From contig CAKZNU010000049.1 in the NCBI GenBank assembly GCA_937132175.1, positions 1 through 37,506 of the forward strand: DNA of 37,506 nt, read 5' to 3'. Below are positions 7,390 through 15,383 of the stretch, piece by piece. This DNA is from an uncultured euryarchaeote (GTDB lineage: Archaea; Nanohalarchaeota; Nanosalinia; Nanosalinales; Nanosalinaceae). How positions within the stretch are numbered: position 1 is the stretch's first letter; every line of letters starts with the position of its first letter. The position numbers and the translations under genes were made by a program. The notes beneath the pieces are model-generated. The model worked only from the letters and a program-made list of their open reading frames with translations, did no database searches and was not told the DNA's origin.

Positions 7390-9039
7390 TCAGCTCTGAG
7401 ATTCTTCATCACCTCTTATTTTATCCAGCTCGGAATCTACCTCCTCAGTGAACAGTCCATGGTCCTCTAGATAAAGCTCTATGTACTCTGCGATCCTATC
7501 CGCTGCCAGTATGTTTTCCATTATTACGTAGTCCGCTCCAACATCATAGAGTTCTGTTGCGTCCTCAAGTGACTGTGCTTTGACCATCCTCACAGCCTCT
7601 TCAGCCTCCTCTAACAGCTTGAGATTCAGGCTTTTTTCATCCGACAGGCTGATTACGAAAGCAGCTTCCTGCAGGTTTGCTCCTTCCCTGATTTCACCGT
7701 GCTTGAAATCGCCATAGATATATTCGTACGGTGATTCTCCCAGTAACTCTGTATTTTCAGGATCCTTGTCTATCACAAGCACATCGTATTCCCTGTGAAG
7801 TTTCTCACAGATTTTCTCCGCTATCCTGTCGTATCCGATGACTACTGCATGGTTTTCAAGTCGGTTGATCTCTATGTCTTTCTTTTCCTCTGACTCCAGC
7901 CACTGAAGGAGATGCTCGACTTTTTGGTAAATTTCCTTGTTGTAGTTGATTAGGTAGGTTGATAGGCCTATCGTCAGCAGAGCCATCAGGCTGATGTATC
8001 CCAGTATGTCGTTCCCGACATAACCTTGCTGGACTGCTAGAGCACCTACAACCAGTGAAAACTCGCTGACCTGTGTCATGTTGATGCTTGCTATGAAGGA
8101 TGTACGTGGGGTGAACTTCATCCTGTCGATAAGGTAGAACATGATCAGGAAGTTTCCAATCATCAGTATACCGGATGCCATAACTGCCTCAACCCAGTAA
8201 GCCTGTAAGTTGTCTATGGAAAGCGTTAGGCCAAGCGTTGAGAAAAATATTACCATGAAGAAATCTGTTAGCGGCCGGATACGTTCCTTCAACTCTTCTC
8301 TATAAGGTATCTGGCCTAGCCCAAGTCCTGCTAGGAAAGCCCCTACCTCGACCGAAAGACCGAGATACCGTGCTAGAGAGATGAAAAGGAACGCCCATGC
8401 GATACCGTGAACAAAAAATGCGTGTTTGCTGTCTGCAACTTTTCCGAATACTTCTTCGAGGACGTAGCGTGATGAGAGAAGGGACAAAGCCGCAACCAGG
8501 GCTATGAGCCCGATTATCTTGATTAAAGTTCCGGGAATCTGGTTTGGCTGGGTCAATGTACCTGATCCTATGAGTGCCACTATCAGGATTAGATAGATGT
8601 CCTGTAAGACGAGCACTCCGACATCCAGTTTTCCTGGTAGCGTCTTCAATTCATCTTTTTCGGTCAGAATCTTTACTATAACAGGGGTAGCACCGAAAAC
8701 TGTACACAGCGCTATTATGCTGGTTTCAAAGAGTTCAAATCCAAGAACATAAGGTACTACAAACGCGAGCCCGGTCTGTAAGACTGTCTGACCGACAGCT
8801 ACTATGGATATAGGCTTTAAAATCTCTTTAATATCCTCTAAGTTCATTTCAATTCCTACAAGGAATAAAAGAAACCCCAGACCTAGCTCAGACATCAAAG
8901 TAAGGGTCTGGGTCTCTCCGACTATATCAAGGAGTGTTGGTCCGAGAACGAGACCTGTTATGAGATAGGCCAAGAGCACAGGTTGCTTTAACTTCCTCGC
9001 TATGACAGCCAAGATGGTAGCTGTCACAATTATCAGCAT
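7390..9039 (-). CDS. CPA2-family cation/proton antiporter with TrkA-N domain (first copy)
   Basis: Membrane antiporter of the same family as its downstream neighbour. The hydrophobic region (~1-375) holds the conserved FGATPVIVKIL and VLVLQDI motifs (Q146, D147). The cytosolic TrkA-N domain starts HAVVIGYDRIAEKI and ends with a helical TrkA-C-like remnant. The tail is acidic. An A/T-rich box (AAAATATAC) 15-23 bp upstream and a 117-bp gap from Sua5 suggest a promoter of its own, which would also drive the second antiporter, Bud32 and the nuclease. Role inferred: pH and K+/Na+ homeostasis. Confidence 0.9.
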   Translation of the reverse strand: MLIIVTATILAVIARKLKQPVLLAYLITGLVLGPTLLDIVGETQTLTLMSELGLGFLLFLVGIEMNLEDIKEILKPISIVAVGQTVLQTGLAFVVPYVLGFELFETSIIALCTVFGATPVIVKILTEKDELKTLPGKLDVGVLVLQDIYLILIVALIGSGTLTQPNQIPGTLIKIIGLIALVAALSLLSSRYVLEEVFGKVADSKHAFFVHGIAWAFLFISLARYLGLSVEVGAFLAGLGLGQIPYREELKERIRPLTDFFMVIFFSTLGLTLSIDNLQAYWVEAVMASGILMIGNFLIMFYLIDRMKFTPRTSFIASINMTQVSEFSLVVGALAVQQGYVGNDILGYISLMALLTIGLSTYLINYNKEIYQKVEHLLQWLESEEKKDIEINRLENHAVVIGYDRIAEKICEKLHREYDVLVIDKDPENTELLGESPYEYIYGDFKHGEIREGANLQEAAFVISLSDEKSLNLKLLEEAEEAVRMVKAQSLEDATELYDVGADYVIMENILAADRIAEYIELYLEDHGLFTEEVDSELDKIRGDEESQS

Positions 9040-9052
9040 GAACTGAAGTGGA

Positions 9053-9065
9053 AGTATATTTTCTG
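9053..9065 (-). promoter_or_regulatory. Possible promoter of the antiporter operon
   Basis: CAGAAAATATACT on the minus strand lies just upstream of the first antiporter, in the 117-bp gap after Sua5. It is a little close to the ATG for a canonical TATA box, hence the low confidence. Confidence 0.35.
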
Positions 9066-9156
9066 CTAAGATCCGTGTATCACCCTGGAGTATGTCTCAG
9101 ACTATGATACTGAACATTTACACTTCTGTTCAAAAATCCGTGGTCAGTCGCCATCT

Positions 9157-9735
9157 CTACAGTAGTTTTTCTAACTCCTGCTTCTTAATAGGTCCCTCTC
9201 GGTGTATGACCACCTCGTCGGAATCGACCTCTGCGATCGTGGAGGTGGGTGAGGGATCAAGCTTTCCGGCATCGATCACATGATCGACTTTTTCCAGGAG
9301 TTCCTCTGAGATATCTTTTACCGAATAAGATGTTTCTTGTCCGGAGATGTTTGCACTTGTAGCGGTGATAGGACCTTCCGAGGCCAGTTCGGAGGAAACC
9401 TCTGAAGGCGAGATCCTGAATGCGAAGTCCTCGTTTAGGTTTTCAGGAACCTTCTCCGTCTTTTCAGTTACGAGCGTAAGAGGGCCTGGCATGAGCTCCT
9501 CGATTATCTTTTCCTCTTTCTCCGTGATCTCTGCGTACTTCTTCGCGGTCTCGAGAGAGTCGACTATCGTGGTCAAACCCTTGCTGTAGGGTCTGTGCTT
9601 TGCTTTATAGACTTTCTCTACTGCTTTGGGGTCTGTTGCGTCCGCGGCTATGCCGTATGCCGTCTCTGTTGTGAAGATGACGATACCGCCTTCCCCGATT
9701 TTTTCCCTGGCTTCCTTGACGTCCTGGTCTACCAT
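9157..9735 (-). CDS. sua5: Threonylcarbamoyl-AMP synthase Sua5/YwlC family
   Basis: Makes threonylcarbamoyl-AMP from threonine, bicarbonate and ATP, the first step of t6A. Visible YrdC-fold motifs are TTETAYGIAADA, KAKHRPYSKGL (the K-x-R pair retained), PGPLTLVT, ITATSANISG and SPTSTIA. At 192 residues it is the short form without the C-terminal Sua5 domain. Its start overlaps the Kae1 stop by 7 bp, so both t6A enzymes are co-translated. Bud32 lies further down the same strand beyond the antiporters. Confidence 0.94.
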   Translation of the reverse strand: MVDQDVKEAREKIGEGGIVIFTTETAYGIAADATDPKAVEKVYKAKHRPYSKGLTTIVDSLETAKKYAEITEKEEKIIEELMPGPLTLVTEKTEKVPENLNEDFAFRISPSEVSSELASEGPITATSANISGQETSYSVKDISEELLEKVDHVIDAGKLDPSPTSTIAEVDSDEVVIHREGPIKKQELEKLL

Positions 9736-10700
9736 GCTGTTTTCACCTCGTCTGGCCTCCAGTCAGGCCTTACCCCGGATTCGGTAATAGCGAGTTTCTC
9801 TCCGTTCTGGAGTCTCAACATCCCCTGGTGTGCGATCATCGCCCCGTTGTCCATGCAGTATTCCTGTGGCGGGAAGTACGCATCTTCGTTTCTCTGTTCA
9901 CACATCTTCTCCACCATCTCTCTCAGACGTGAGTTCATTGCAACCCCTCCGGTCAGCAAGGCATTTCCTGTTTTCTCCTGGCTCATCGCTCTCTCCAGGG
10001 CTTCTACTGCTGCAGCGTATCCGTGTTCCTGGAAGGAGTTTGCAATGACTTTCTCGGATACTTCTTCATGCATGCGTCTTGCCTCGGTTGTGAGCCCGGA
10101 GTAGGATAGGTCCATGCCCTTGATCGGGTAACTCATCTCCTTGATCTCGTCTGTTTCGGAGGCAAGTCTCTCTATTTCAGGGCCGCCGGGATGTGGATGA
10201 CCCATCTCTCTGGCCAGCTTGTCCAAGGCGTTTCCCAGTGCTATGTCCTGTGTCTCGCCCATTATCCTGTATCTGCCGGATCTGAACGAGAGTATCTGTG
10301 TGTTTCCTCCCGAGACGTACAGTGTTGTGGGTTTCTCTGCTTCTGTGGTTCTTTCCCCGATCGAGATATGTGCCAGGCAGTGGTTTGCTCCTGTCAGGTC
10401 CAGGCCGTGTTTCACTGACAGTGCTCTTGCTGTCACTGCACCTACCTCGAGACACTGCGGTATTCCTGGTCCCCGGGAGAAGGCTATTCCGTCGAGTTGG
10501 CCCGGCTCCAGTCCTGCCTCAGCCAGTGCGTTTTTTACCTGTGTCCTTGCCTGCTGGTAGTGATGCTCAGCAGCCTCCCTTGGGTGAATACCTCCTTCCT
10601 CAGGCTCAAACATATCCTTCTGGTTTGCAAGAACCTTTTCTTCGTCAACTATTCCCGCCCCGAAGGTGTGTGCGGTTGATTCTATACCGAGAACCTTCAT
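9729..10700 (-). CDS. kae1: tRNA threonylcarbamoyltransferase catalytic subunit Kae1
   Basis: ASKHA-fold metalloenzyme of KEOPS that transfers the threonylcarbamoyl group to A37 of ANN-decoding tRNAs. The N-terminus MKVLGIESTAHTFG is typical of the family; GGIHPREAAEHH follows, then the metal-binding NHCLAH (H107, H111), the phosphate loop LYVSGGNTQI, GGVAMN, and the C-terminal CMDNGAMIAHQG with the metal-binding Asp. Length 323 is normal for a Kae1 without fused Bud32. It follows eS31 after 39 bp and is probably part of the ribosomal transcript. Confidence 0.96.
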   Translation of the reverse strand: MKVLGIESTAHTFGAGIVDEEKVLANQKDMFEPEEGGIHPREAAEHHYQQARTQVKNALAEAGLEPGQLDGIAFSRGPGIPQCLEVGAVTARALSVKHGLDLTGANHCLAHISIGERTTEAEKPTTLYVSGGNTQILSFRSGRYRIMGETQDIALGNALDKLAREMGHPHPGGPEIERLASETDEIKEMSYPIKGMDLSYSGLTTEARRMHEEVSEKVIANSFQEHGYAAAVEALERAMSQEKTGNALLTGGVAMNSRLREMVEKMCEQRNEDAYFPPQEYCMDNGAMIAHQGMLRLQNGEKLAITESGVRPDWRPDEVKTAW

Positions 10701-10739
10701 CGGGTCAGGAAGAGAAAAGATGTAGAGATGAGGGGTTTT

Positions 10740-10886
10740 TCAGTGCTGTGTGTATCCGCACTTGCCACAGCTTGTTCTGTCGTCGTGTTCCGCGAGAAAG
10801 CTTCCACAGACAGGGCATTTCTCCCCGTCGAAGCTGCCGTCCTCATTGTACTTTTCGTACATCTTCACTGATTCATTCTTTGACAT
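10740..10886 (-). CDS. rps27ae: Small ribosomal subunit protein eS31 (S27ae)
   Basis: A 48-residue zinc-ribbon ribosomal protein, starting MSKNESVKMY and ending CGYTQH. The zinc site is complete: C-P-V-C and C-G-K-C flanking the conserved FLAEHDDR. No ubiquitin fusion is present, as usual in archaea. It begins 6 bp after the eS24 stop and precedes kae1, matching the archaeal order eS24-eS31-kae1. Confidence 0.95.
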   Translation of the reverse strand: MSKNESVKMYEKYNEDGSFDGEKCPVCGSFLAEHDDRTSCGKCGYTQH

Positions 10887-10892
10887 CTTGTA

Positions 10893-11324
10893 TCACTGCT
10901 CCTCAAGCCAGTCGATGAAGGTTGTCCTTGATTTGTTCTCCTGTTCGGCCTTCTTCAAGGCGTCGTAATCCGGGTCCTCCAGCTCGGAGATCTCGTTCTT
11001 TGCGTCGGTAATCGTTCCCGAGACTATGTCTCTGTATTTTTCCGGTACCTGTACAGGAGCTGTCCCGTCGGTTTCTTCTTCGAGATCCTCTCTGTACTCG
11101 AAGTCTTCATGGACCTGAATGTCTACCTGGGAGACGTTTCTTCCGTATCCTGTGTGTATTTTTCCCACGTTTACGTTTTCTGTATCCACGTTGTTTTCTG
11201 CCGAGAACCTGTCTCTGATGTCTTCTCTTGAGGGTGTAGAGTCTCCGTCGTGTTCTACCTGTGCTGTGATTTTTCTTCTGTCCATCAAAGGGTTCTCTCT
11301 CACCGATTCCATCTGTATTTCCAT
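10893..11324 (-). CDS. rps24e: Small ribosomal subunit protein eS24
   Basis: Ribosomal protein of the 30S body. The start MEIQMESVRENPLMDRRKI matches the family pattern MEI...ENPLL.R.E, which supports the first ATG. Further features are the VEHDGDSTPSREDIRDR helix and KIHTGYGRNVSQVDIQV strand. About 45 acidic residues extend the C-terminus beyond the core, a halophile-like extension. It is 3 bp downstream of Spt4 in a tight minus-strand operon. Confidence 0.93.
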   Translation of the reverse strand: MEIQMESVRENPLMDRRKITAQVEHDGDSTPSREDIRDRFSAENNVDTENVNVGKIHTGYGRNVSQVDIQVHEDFEYREDLEEETDGTAPVQVPEKYRDIVSGTITDAKNEISELEDPDYDALKKAEQENKSRTTFIDWLEEQ

Positions 11325-11327
11325 AGT

Positions 11328-11516
11328 CTATCTTACCTTTATTGCGTATCTTCCTGGTGTCGTGATTTCAAGTCTGTCCGCTATCTCCGAGTCCTCTACA
11401 TCGTAAACTACTGCTATACCGCTCCAGTTCGATCTTAGATCGTTGTTCTTGTCTATAGGACATTCCTGTGCGTCCTCTACCAACCTGTGACATTCAGAGC
11501 ATGCTTTCTCTGTCAT
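11328..11516 (-). CDS. spt4: Transcription elongation factor Spt4 (RpoE'')
   Basis: Partner of Spt5 that clamps RNA polymerase for processive elongation. I start it at the ATG at 11516, giving 62 residues and a 4-bp ATGA overlap with the Rpo7 gene. The first zinc half-site is intact (KACSECHRLV), but the second reads ECPIDKNN, lacking the final Cys of the usual CPxC. The rest fits the fold: WSGIAVVYDVEDSEIADRL and the C-terminal GRYAIKVR. With only three cysteines zinc binding may be weak or lost. Operon position after Rpo7 is the archaeal norm. Confidence 0.93.
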   Translation of the reverse strand: MTEKACSECHRLVEDAQECPIDKNNDLRSNWSGIAVVYDVEDSEIADRLEITTPGRYAIKVR

Positions 11517-12085
11517 TCTTCTTCCTCCTCCTGTTCTTCTTCCATTTCCTCCTCGTACTGTTCTATCCAGCATCTCTTTCCGAGGCCTGGCTGCCTTGTC
11601 GTCAGGTTTACCTTGTTGGAGTCATCGTTTCCGAGGCTTACAGCTATCATCCTGGAAGTGACTACGTCCCCTATCTCAAGCGCTTTGTCCCCTTCCTCGG
11701 ATACAAGCATGTCGTTTTCCTCATCTAGGTTAACGTATTCATCCATAACCTGTGAGACGTGACAGAGTGCGTCCAGAGGACCTATACGTATGAAGGCTCC
11801 GAAGCTGGTGATATCGACTACCTCCCCCTTCACCACTTCCTGGAGCTCAGGCTCGTAGACGATTGCGGAAAACTCTACGTCGTAATGTATTCCTGCATCC
11901 TCTGGCTGTATCTCTCCGCCTTCTATGCTTTTTACTTCTTCGACAGCCAGGATTACTCCCATGTCCTCAACTATCTCTCCTTCAACGTTGAGGGTGAGAG
12001 AGGACATTACACTTTCCTCGACCTCTCCTCCGAGATCCTCCGGCTGTACTCTTATCGAGTCTTCCATCTGGAGCCTTTTGTACAT
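11513..12085 (-). CDS. rpoE1: DNA-directed RNA polymerase subunit Rpo7 (RpoE')
   Basis: Stalk subunit of archaeal RNA polymerase; with Rpo4 it binds nascent RNA and aids melting. The N-terminal RNP-like domain begins MYKRLQMEDSIRVQPEDLG, typical of the family, and the S1/OB domain follows (EVVKGEVVDITSFGAFIRIGPLDALCHVSQV). The C-terminus is a run of glutamates, unlike non-halophile homologues. A GAGGT Shine-Dalgarno-like site lies 10 nt before the ATG and a TATA box farther up, so this is the head of the Rpo7-Spt4-eS24-eS31-Kae1-Sua5 transcript. Confidence 0.96.
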   Translation of the reverse strand: MYKRLQMEDSIRVQPEDLGGEVEESVMSSLTLNVEGEIVEDMGVILAVEEVKSIEGGEIQPEDAGIHYDVEFSAIVYEPELQEVVKGEVVDITSFGAFIRIGPLDALCHVSQVMDEYVNLDEENDMLVSEEGDKALEIGDVVTSRMIAVSLGNDDSNKVNLTTRQPGLGKRCWIEQYEEEMEEEQEEEEE

Positions 12086-12095
12086 TTTTAATTCT

Positions 12096-12100
12096 ACCTC
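12096..12100 (-). promoter_or_regulatory. Shine-Dalgarno site for Rpo7
   Basis: GAGGT on the minus strand, 10 nt upstream of the Rpo7 ATG. It stands out because most first genes in this window look leaderless. Confidence 0.5.
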
Positions 12101-12125
12101 TACGGAACAGTAACGGAACCCGGTC

Positions 12126-12139
12126 TAATTTTTAAAAAC
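12126..12139 (-). promoter_or_regulatory. Promoter of the Rpo7-Kae1-Sua5 operon
   Basis: GTTTTTAAAAATTA on the minus strand is the most A/T-rich stretch in the 76-bp gap after the PIN gene. It lies about 48 bp before the ATG, leaving room for a leader of roughly 20 nt that includes the GAGGT site. Confidence 0.55.
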
Positions 12140-12161
12140 AGGAAGGCGGTACCGGTATGTT

Positions 12162-12542
12162 TCAGTGTCTCAGGCTGTCCCTGTTTCTGACCTCTAGATG
12201 GTTTCCTCCACGCACTATTATGACCTCTGCGTCTTCATCCAGTAGTCTCTCCTTGAGCTCTCTGTCGTTGGTTCCTACCACGAACTCATCACATATCTCT
12301 ACCAGAAGGTCGTCTACCTCTCCTTCTCCCTCGGTCTCCAGAACCTCTATGTTTTTCGTCTCCAGAAGCTTCTCGACGAGATCAACGTATCTCCCCTCCT
12401 CTATGCTTTTGGCCTCCTGAACTGCATCCTCCAGGGTGTAGACCTTGCTTTCCGGGTAGAGACGTTCTATCTCCTCGAAGATGTCGAAGCCCAGCTGGAA
12501 CGGAGCCACCAGGAAATTAGTATCCAACATTATCTTATCCAT
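12162..12542 (-). CDS. PIN-domain protein, archaeal Fcf1/Utp24-like
   Basis: A 126-residue PIN-fold putative RNase. The first acidic residue is in IMLDTNFLVAP, a second conserved acidic patch is TLEDAVQE, and VGTNDRELKERLL gives the third (the family's TNDxxLR motif). These form the metal site of PIN nucleases. In many archaea this gene lies between aIF2-gamma and rpoE', and Fcf1 homologues cut pre-rRNA, so a role in ribosome maturation is inferred. Here it is separated from aIF2-gamma by the cassette at 12.6-16.9 kb and shares a compact divergent promoter with the P-loop gene. Confidence 0.88.
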   Translation of the reverse strand: MDKIMLDTNFLVAPFQLGFDIFEEIERLYPESKVYTLEDAVQEAKSIEEGRYVDLVEKLLETKNIEVLETEGEGEVDDLLVEICDEFVVGTNDRELKERLLDEDAEVIIVRGGNHLEVRNRDSLRH

Positions 12543-12564
12543 CGTCCTTGATCTACGTTAAAAT

Positions 12565-12575
12565 GTATTAAAGCC
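12565..12575. promoter_or_regulatory. Central A/T element between two divergent genes
   Basis: GTATTAAAGCC (CTTTAATAC on the other strand) is in the middle of the 52-bp gap, 20-30 bp from the plus-strand ATG and 23-32 bp from the minus-strand ATG. It could act as a TATA box in both directions. Confidence 0.5.
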
Positions 12576-12594
12576 TTCCTTATGATCTGGAGAC

Positions 12595-13620
12595 ATGGAG
12601 TTTGATTACAGGGCTTCCAGCCTCAAGAAAGTGGAAATTGATGAAGACACAGAGATAGTATACAGCGGCCACAAGCCCCAGGTAGGTGATGTCGTTGCGG
12701 TAAGAATTACTCACGTCAATGAGGATTACAGCGAGCTTGATCTCGAGGGCGGAGAGCTTGTCCAACTCCAGCAAGGCGATGTAGTCCTCGGGGTCCTGGG
12801 AAACCGTTCCGGAGTCAAAGGTTACATAGGAGAGGTTCCTGATTCTCTGGATAAAGGTGGCTCCATAGAGTTTCTGGGGTCTGGAGGCATCTTCGGAAGA
12901 TATATTTCAGGGGCTAGAGAGCTCGATCAGCCCTGTGAGGCAGAGCTTCTGGGATACGTAAGTCACAACAGCACTATTCTTAATACACGTGACTTTGGAA
13001 CCGATCACGCCAGAGAGGTTGAGGCCGACGCAGACCTTGTAGCAGTGGTTGCCTCAAGGATGGATGCCGGCAAGACCACTCTCGCAAGTAAACTGATCGA
13101 GGGTCTCAGCCAGCAGTACGATATTGCGTCACTGAAGCTTACAGGCTCTGCACGTGAGAGGGATCGTCTCCAGATGCTTGAAGCTGGCTCGAAGAGATCC
13201 TATGACTTTGTGGATGCCGGTCTGCCGTCCACGGTACACGACACGGATCTGGTGGTATCCGCTGCGAGAGGACTTGTCAATGAGGTTTGGGACGATGACC
13301 TGGACTTTGTTGTCGTTGAGTTTGGTGCGGGTCTAGTGTCTAATTACGGCGTTAAAGAGGCTCTCAGAAACCTTGACATAAGAGATCAGATATTCGGCGT
13401 CTCCGTGGTCTCACTCGATGTTATGGGTGCTCACGGACTGAAAGATGTACTGAATGATATGGATTATGAGGTTGATTTTGTCTCCGGCCCGATAACAGAT
13501 ACTACGGTTGGCAGGGAAACCGTCGAGAACCAGGTTGGAGTTCCGGCTCTGAATGCATTTCAGGAGGAACACGTTGATGAAGCCGTAGAAATTATTTCCC
13601 GAAGCTTTGAGGAAGACTGA
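12595..13620 (+). CDS. P-loop NTPase with N-terminal beta domain, unknown function
   Basis: A 341-residue cytosolic protein. Residues ~1-140 are beta-rich (PQVGDVVAVRITHVNEDYSELDL; GDVVLGVLGNRSGVKGY). Residues ~145-341 form a P-loop domain: ASRMDAGKTTLASKL (K160, T161) is a Walker A of SIMIBI type, and DFVVVEFGAG looks like a Walker B. The domain loosely recalls the C-terminal half of DUF1611 proteins, but I would not assign it. It is divergent from PIN and converges on the ATP-grasp gene with 4 bp between stops. Its position next to ATP-grasp ligases suggests a shared pathway; this is inference. Confidence 0.75.
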   Translation: MEFDYRASSLKKVEIDEDTEIVYSGHKPQVGDVVAVRITHVNEDYSELDLEGGELVQLQQGDVVLGVLGNRSGVKGYIGEVPDSLDKGGSIEFLGSGGIFGRYISGARELDQPCEAELLGYVSHNSTILNTRDFGTDHAREVEADADLVAVVASRMDAGKTTLASKLIEGLSQQYDIASLKLTGSARERDRLQMLEAGSKRSYDFVDAGLPSTVHDTDLVVSAARGLVNEVWDDDLDFVVVEFGAGLVSNYGVKEALRNLDIRDQIFGVSVVSLDVMGAHGLKDVLNDMDYEVDFVSGPITDTTVGRETVENQVGVPALNAFQEEHVDEAVEIISRSFEED

Positions 13621-13624
13621 AACC

Positions 13625-14515
13625 CTAGTTTGACATCTCGTCCAGGGCTCTGGCCTTCATGTACTCCATAAATCTCTCCGCCATGTTACGTTCCAGAACC
13701 TCTTCGGTTCCCTCCACTCCGGGACATGCATTGATCTCTCCGATGTAGAAGCCTTCTTCCTCACTTTCGTCCTCGATAATATCTATTCCTGCGATCTCAA
13801 GACCGGAAAGTCTAGCCGCACCTACAGCAGCCTCTTTCATTTCCTCTGATGGATCCACTCTCTGGCGGTTTCCGCCTGTTGAGATATTGGATCTAAACTC
13901 CTCCTCGTTTCCACCTATCCTCTTGTATGAGTACGTCTCGTCTCCGACCACGATTACCCGGATATCCTCTCCAGGATTCTCTATGAACTCCTGCAGACAT
14001 ATATCCTGCTCGAAGAGTGTAAGAGTATCTGTGATAGGTCCAATATCGGACTTCGAGTCTGCCTTCATAACTCCTTTGCCTCCGTAGCCCGATATAATCT
14101 TTATCACTGCCGGATATCCCAGCATCTCTCCAGCTCTCTCTGTCTCTGAGGTCGAGAGTGTATAGGTTGAACGTGGAACAGGTACGCCTCCTTCCGCAAG
14201 CACCTTCATCATATGGAACTTGTTTGATGCGATCGCAAGCGAATCCGACTCCATCTGTGTGTAGACGTCGTTGTCCTTCAGGACTCCGGGTATATGTTCT
14301 CCGTACATGAGATCGCTTCCCAGTAGACGCAGATAGACTGCGTCGAACTCCGTGAGATCTGTGTTTGAGTACATCAGCTTCGTTCCCTCTTCGGTATATA
14401 CGGTTCTTACACCTTCAAGGGGCACTCCAAGCACTTTATCGAAGTGTTCTTTGCCTTTCTCGATAAAGTGATGGTGCTGTGCTGATTTCTTGCCGTAGAT
14501 AACCGCACATTTCAT
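13625..14515 (-). CDS. RimK-type ATP-grasp ligase
   Basis: Likely forms an amide bond between a carboxylate (activated as acyl-phosphate with ATP) and an amino group; RimK homologues add glutamates to peptides or make small peptides. From the ATG at 14515 (MKCAVIYGKK, 296 residues), the pre-ATP-grasp domain spans ~1-95. The ATP-grasp motifs follow: AVIKIISGYGGKGVM (K139, glycine loop 143-149), LQEFIENPGEDIRV, the GG-N-x-R-x-N-like stretch IGGNEEEFRSNISTGG, and the metal site YIGEINACPG (E260, N262). An upstream in-frame start would overlap the next gene; the chosen one leaves a 34-bp gap. Catalytic set is complete. Substrate unknown. Confidence 0.88.
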   Translation of the reverse strand: MKCAVIYGKKSAQHHHFIEKGKEHFDKVLGVPLEGVRTVYTEEGTKLMYSNTDLTEFDAVYLRLLGSDLMYGEHIPGVLKDNDVYTQMESDSLAIASNKFHMMKVLAEGGVPVPRSTYTLSTSETERAGEMLGYPAVIKIISGYGGKGVMKADSKSDIGPITDTLTLFEQDICLQEFIENPGEDIRVIVVGDETYSYKRIGGNEEEFRSNISTGGNRQRVDPSEEMKEAAVGAARLSGLEIAGIDIIEDESEEEGFYIGEINACPGVEGTEEVLERNMAERFMEYMKARALDEMSN

Positions 14516-14549
14516 CTGAAGCCACCTTTCTGATCTCTGTATTTTCTTA

Positions 14550-15383
14550 TCACAGGTCTTCACCGTCCTTGAGGTATCCGGCTACCCGCCCGTACACGTT
14601 TTTTCCACTCTCCTGTTCAAACATGTCCAGACGCGGATCTGTGTCCATATCGATGATTCTGTCTCCCTGCAGTCTTACACGGCAGATGCTGGTTCCTATT
14701 GATTCAACAGCTTTCTGAACCGTCTGTTTCTGGGTGTCTGATACCCCGTAGTATGAGAATCCTGTTTCTCCGCTTTCTTTCCATGGAGGGTTATCCGCCT
14801 TCAGGCTTATTATCTTTCCATCTATGTACAGAAGCTCGAAGACTTCTTTTTCTTCATCATGTTCTTGGATCATCAGGAAGTCTTTCCCGTGCTCAGTTAC
14901 CTCTGCGAAGCTTTTGAGCTCGTCGAACCCATCAAAAATCTTGGTCTCCACCAGCTGGAGGTCGGAGTACTTCCTGGCCAGTACAGGAAACTCTATGTTT
15001 TTCTGTAGCTCTGTCATACCTTTCTCCGTTGAGATACTTGCCTGTGGCGGTATTGTACATCCTTTGTCTGCCAGCACCTTCGCCAGGTAAGGCTTCTTTG
15101 TCAGTATAAATATAGAGGATGTATCTATGTTGCATCTCACGTCCTTAACGCTGAGTACCTCCAGTAGAACCCGGGTGTAGTTGAAGGCTTTGGGCTCGGG
15201 CTTCAGGTAGACTGCGTCCCAGTTTTCGATTTTCTTCCCGTTCACCAGAACCTCTGAGATATCTCCTGTTTCTGCGTCTATCATGACATCTGCCAGGGAA
15301 CTTGAGTCTACCTCGTCGAAGTATTCCCTGAAGCTTTCAGCCTCTTTCTCGTAGTCACTGGCCAGTATCAGAAGTTTGCTCAT
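14550..15383 (-). CDS. Degenerate RimK-like ATP-grasp protein
   Basis: A 277-residue paralogue-like partner of the neighbouring ligase, starting MSKLLILASDYEKE at 15383. The overall plan is kept: N-terminal domain with WDAVYLKPEP, the helix KKPYLAKVLADKGCTIPP, strand FPVLARKYS, and FLMIQEHDEEKEVF. But the glycine loop after the ATP lysine is gone (ARKYSDLQLVETK), and the metal site reads DMDTDPRLDMF rather than E-x-N-x-x-P-G. It may be inactive, regulatory, or a substrate-binding subunit. Its 5' end overlaps the channel/peptidase gene by 29 bp, implying coupled translation. Confidence 0.75.
   Translation of the reverse strand: MSKLLILASDYEKEAESFREYFDEVDSSSLADVMIDAETGDISEVLVNGKKIENWDAVYLKPEPKAFNYTRVLLEVLSVKDVRCNIDTSSIFILTKKPYLAKVLADKGCTIPPQASISTEKGMTELQKNIEFPVLARKYSDLQLVETKIFDGFDELKSFAEVTEHGKDFLMIQEHDEEKEVFELLYIDGKIISLKADNPPWKESGETGFSYYGVSDTQKQTVQKAVESIGTSICRVRLQGDRIIDMDTDPRLDMFEQESGKNVYGRVAGYLKDGEDL

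Noticed and set aside
5750..9039. Recent tandem duplication of the antiporters
   Set aside because: The two proteins share architecture but differ widely in helices and loops, so a recent copy is unlikely.
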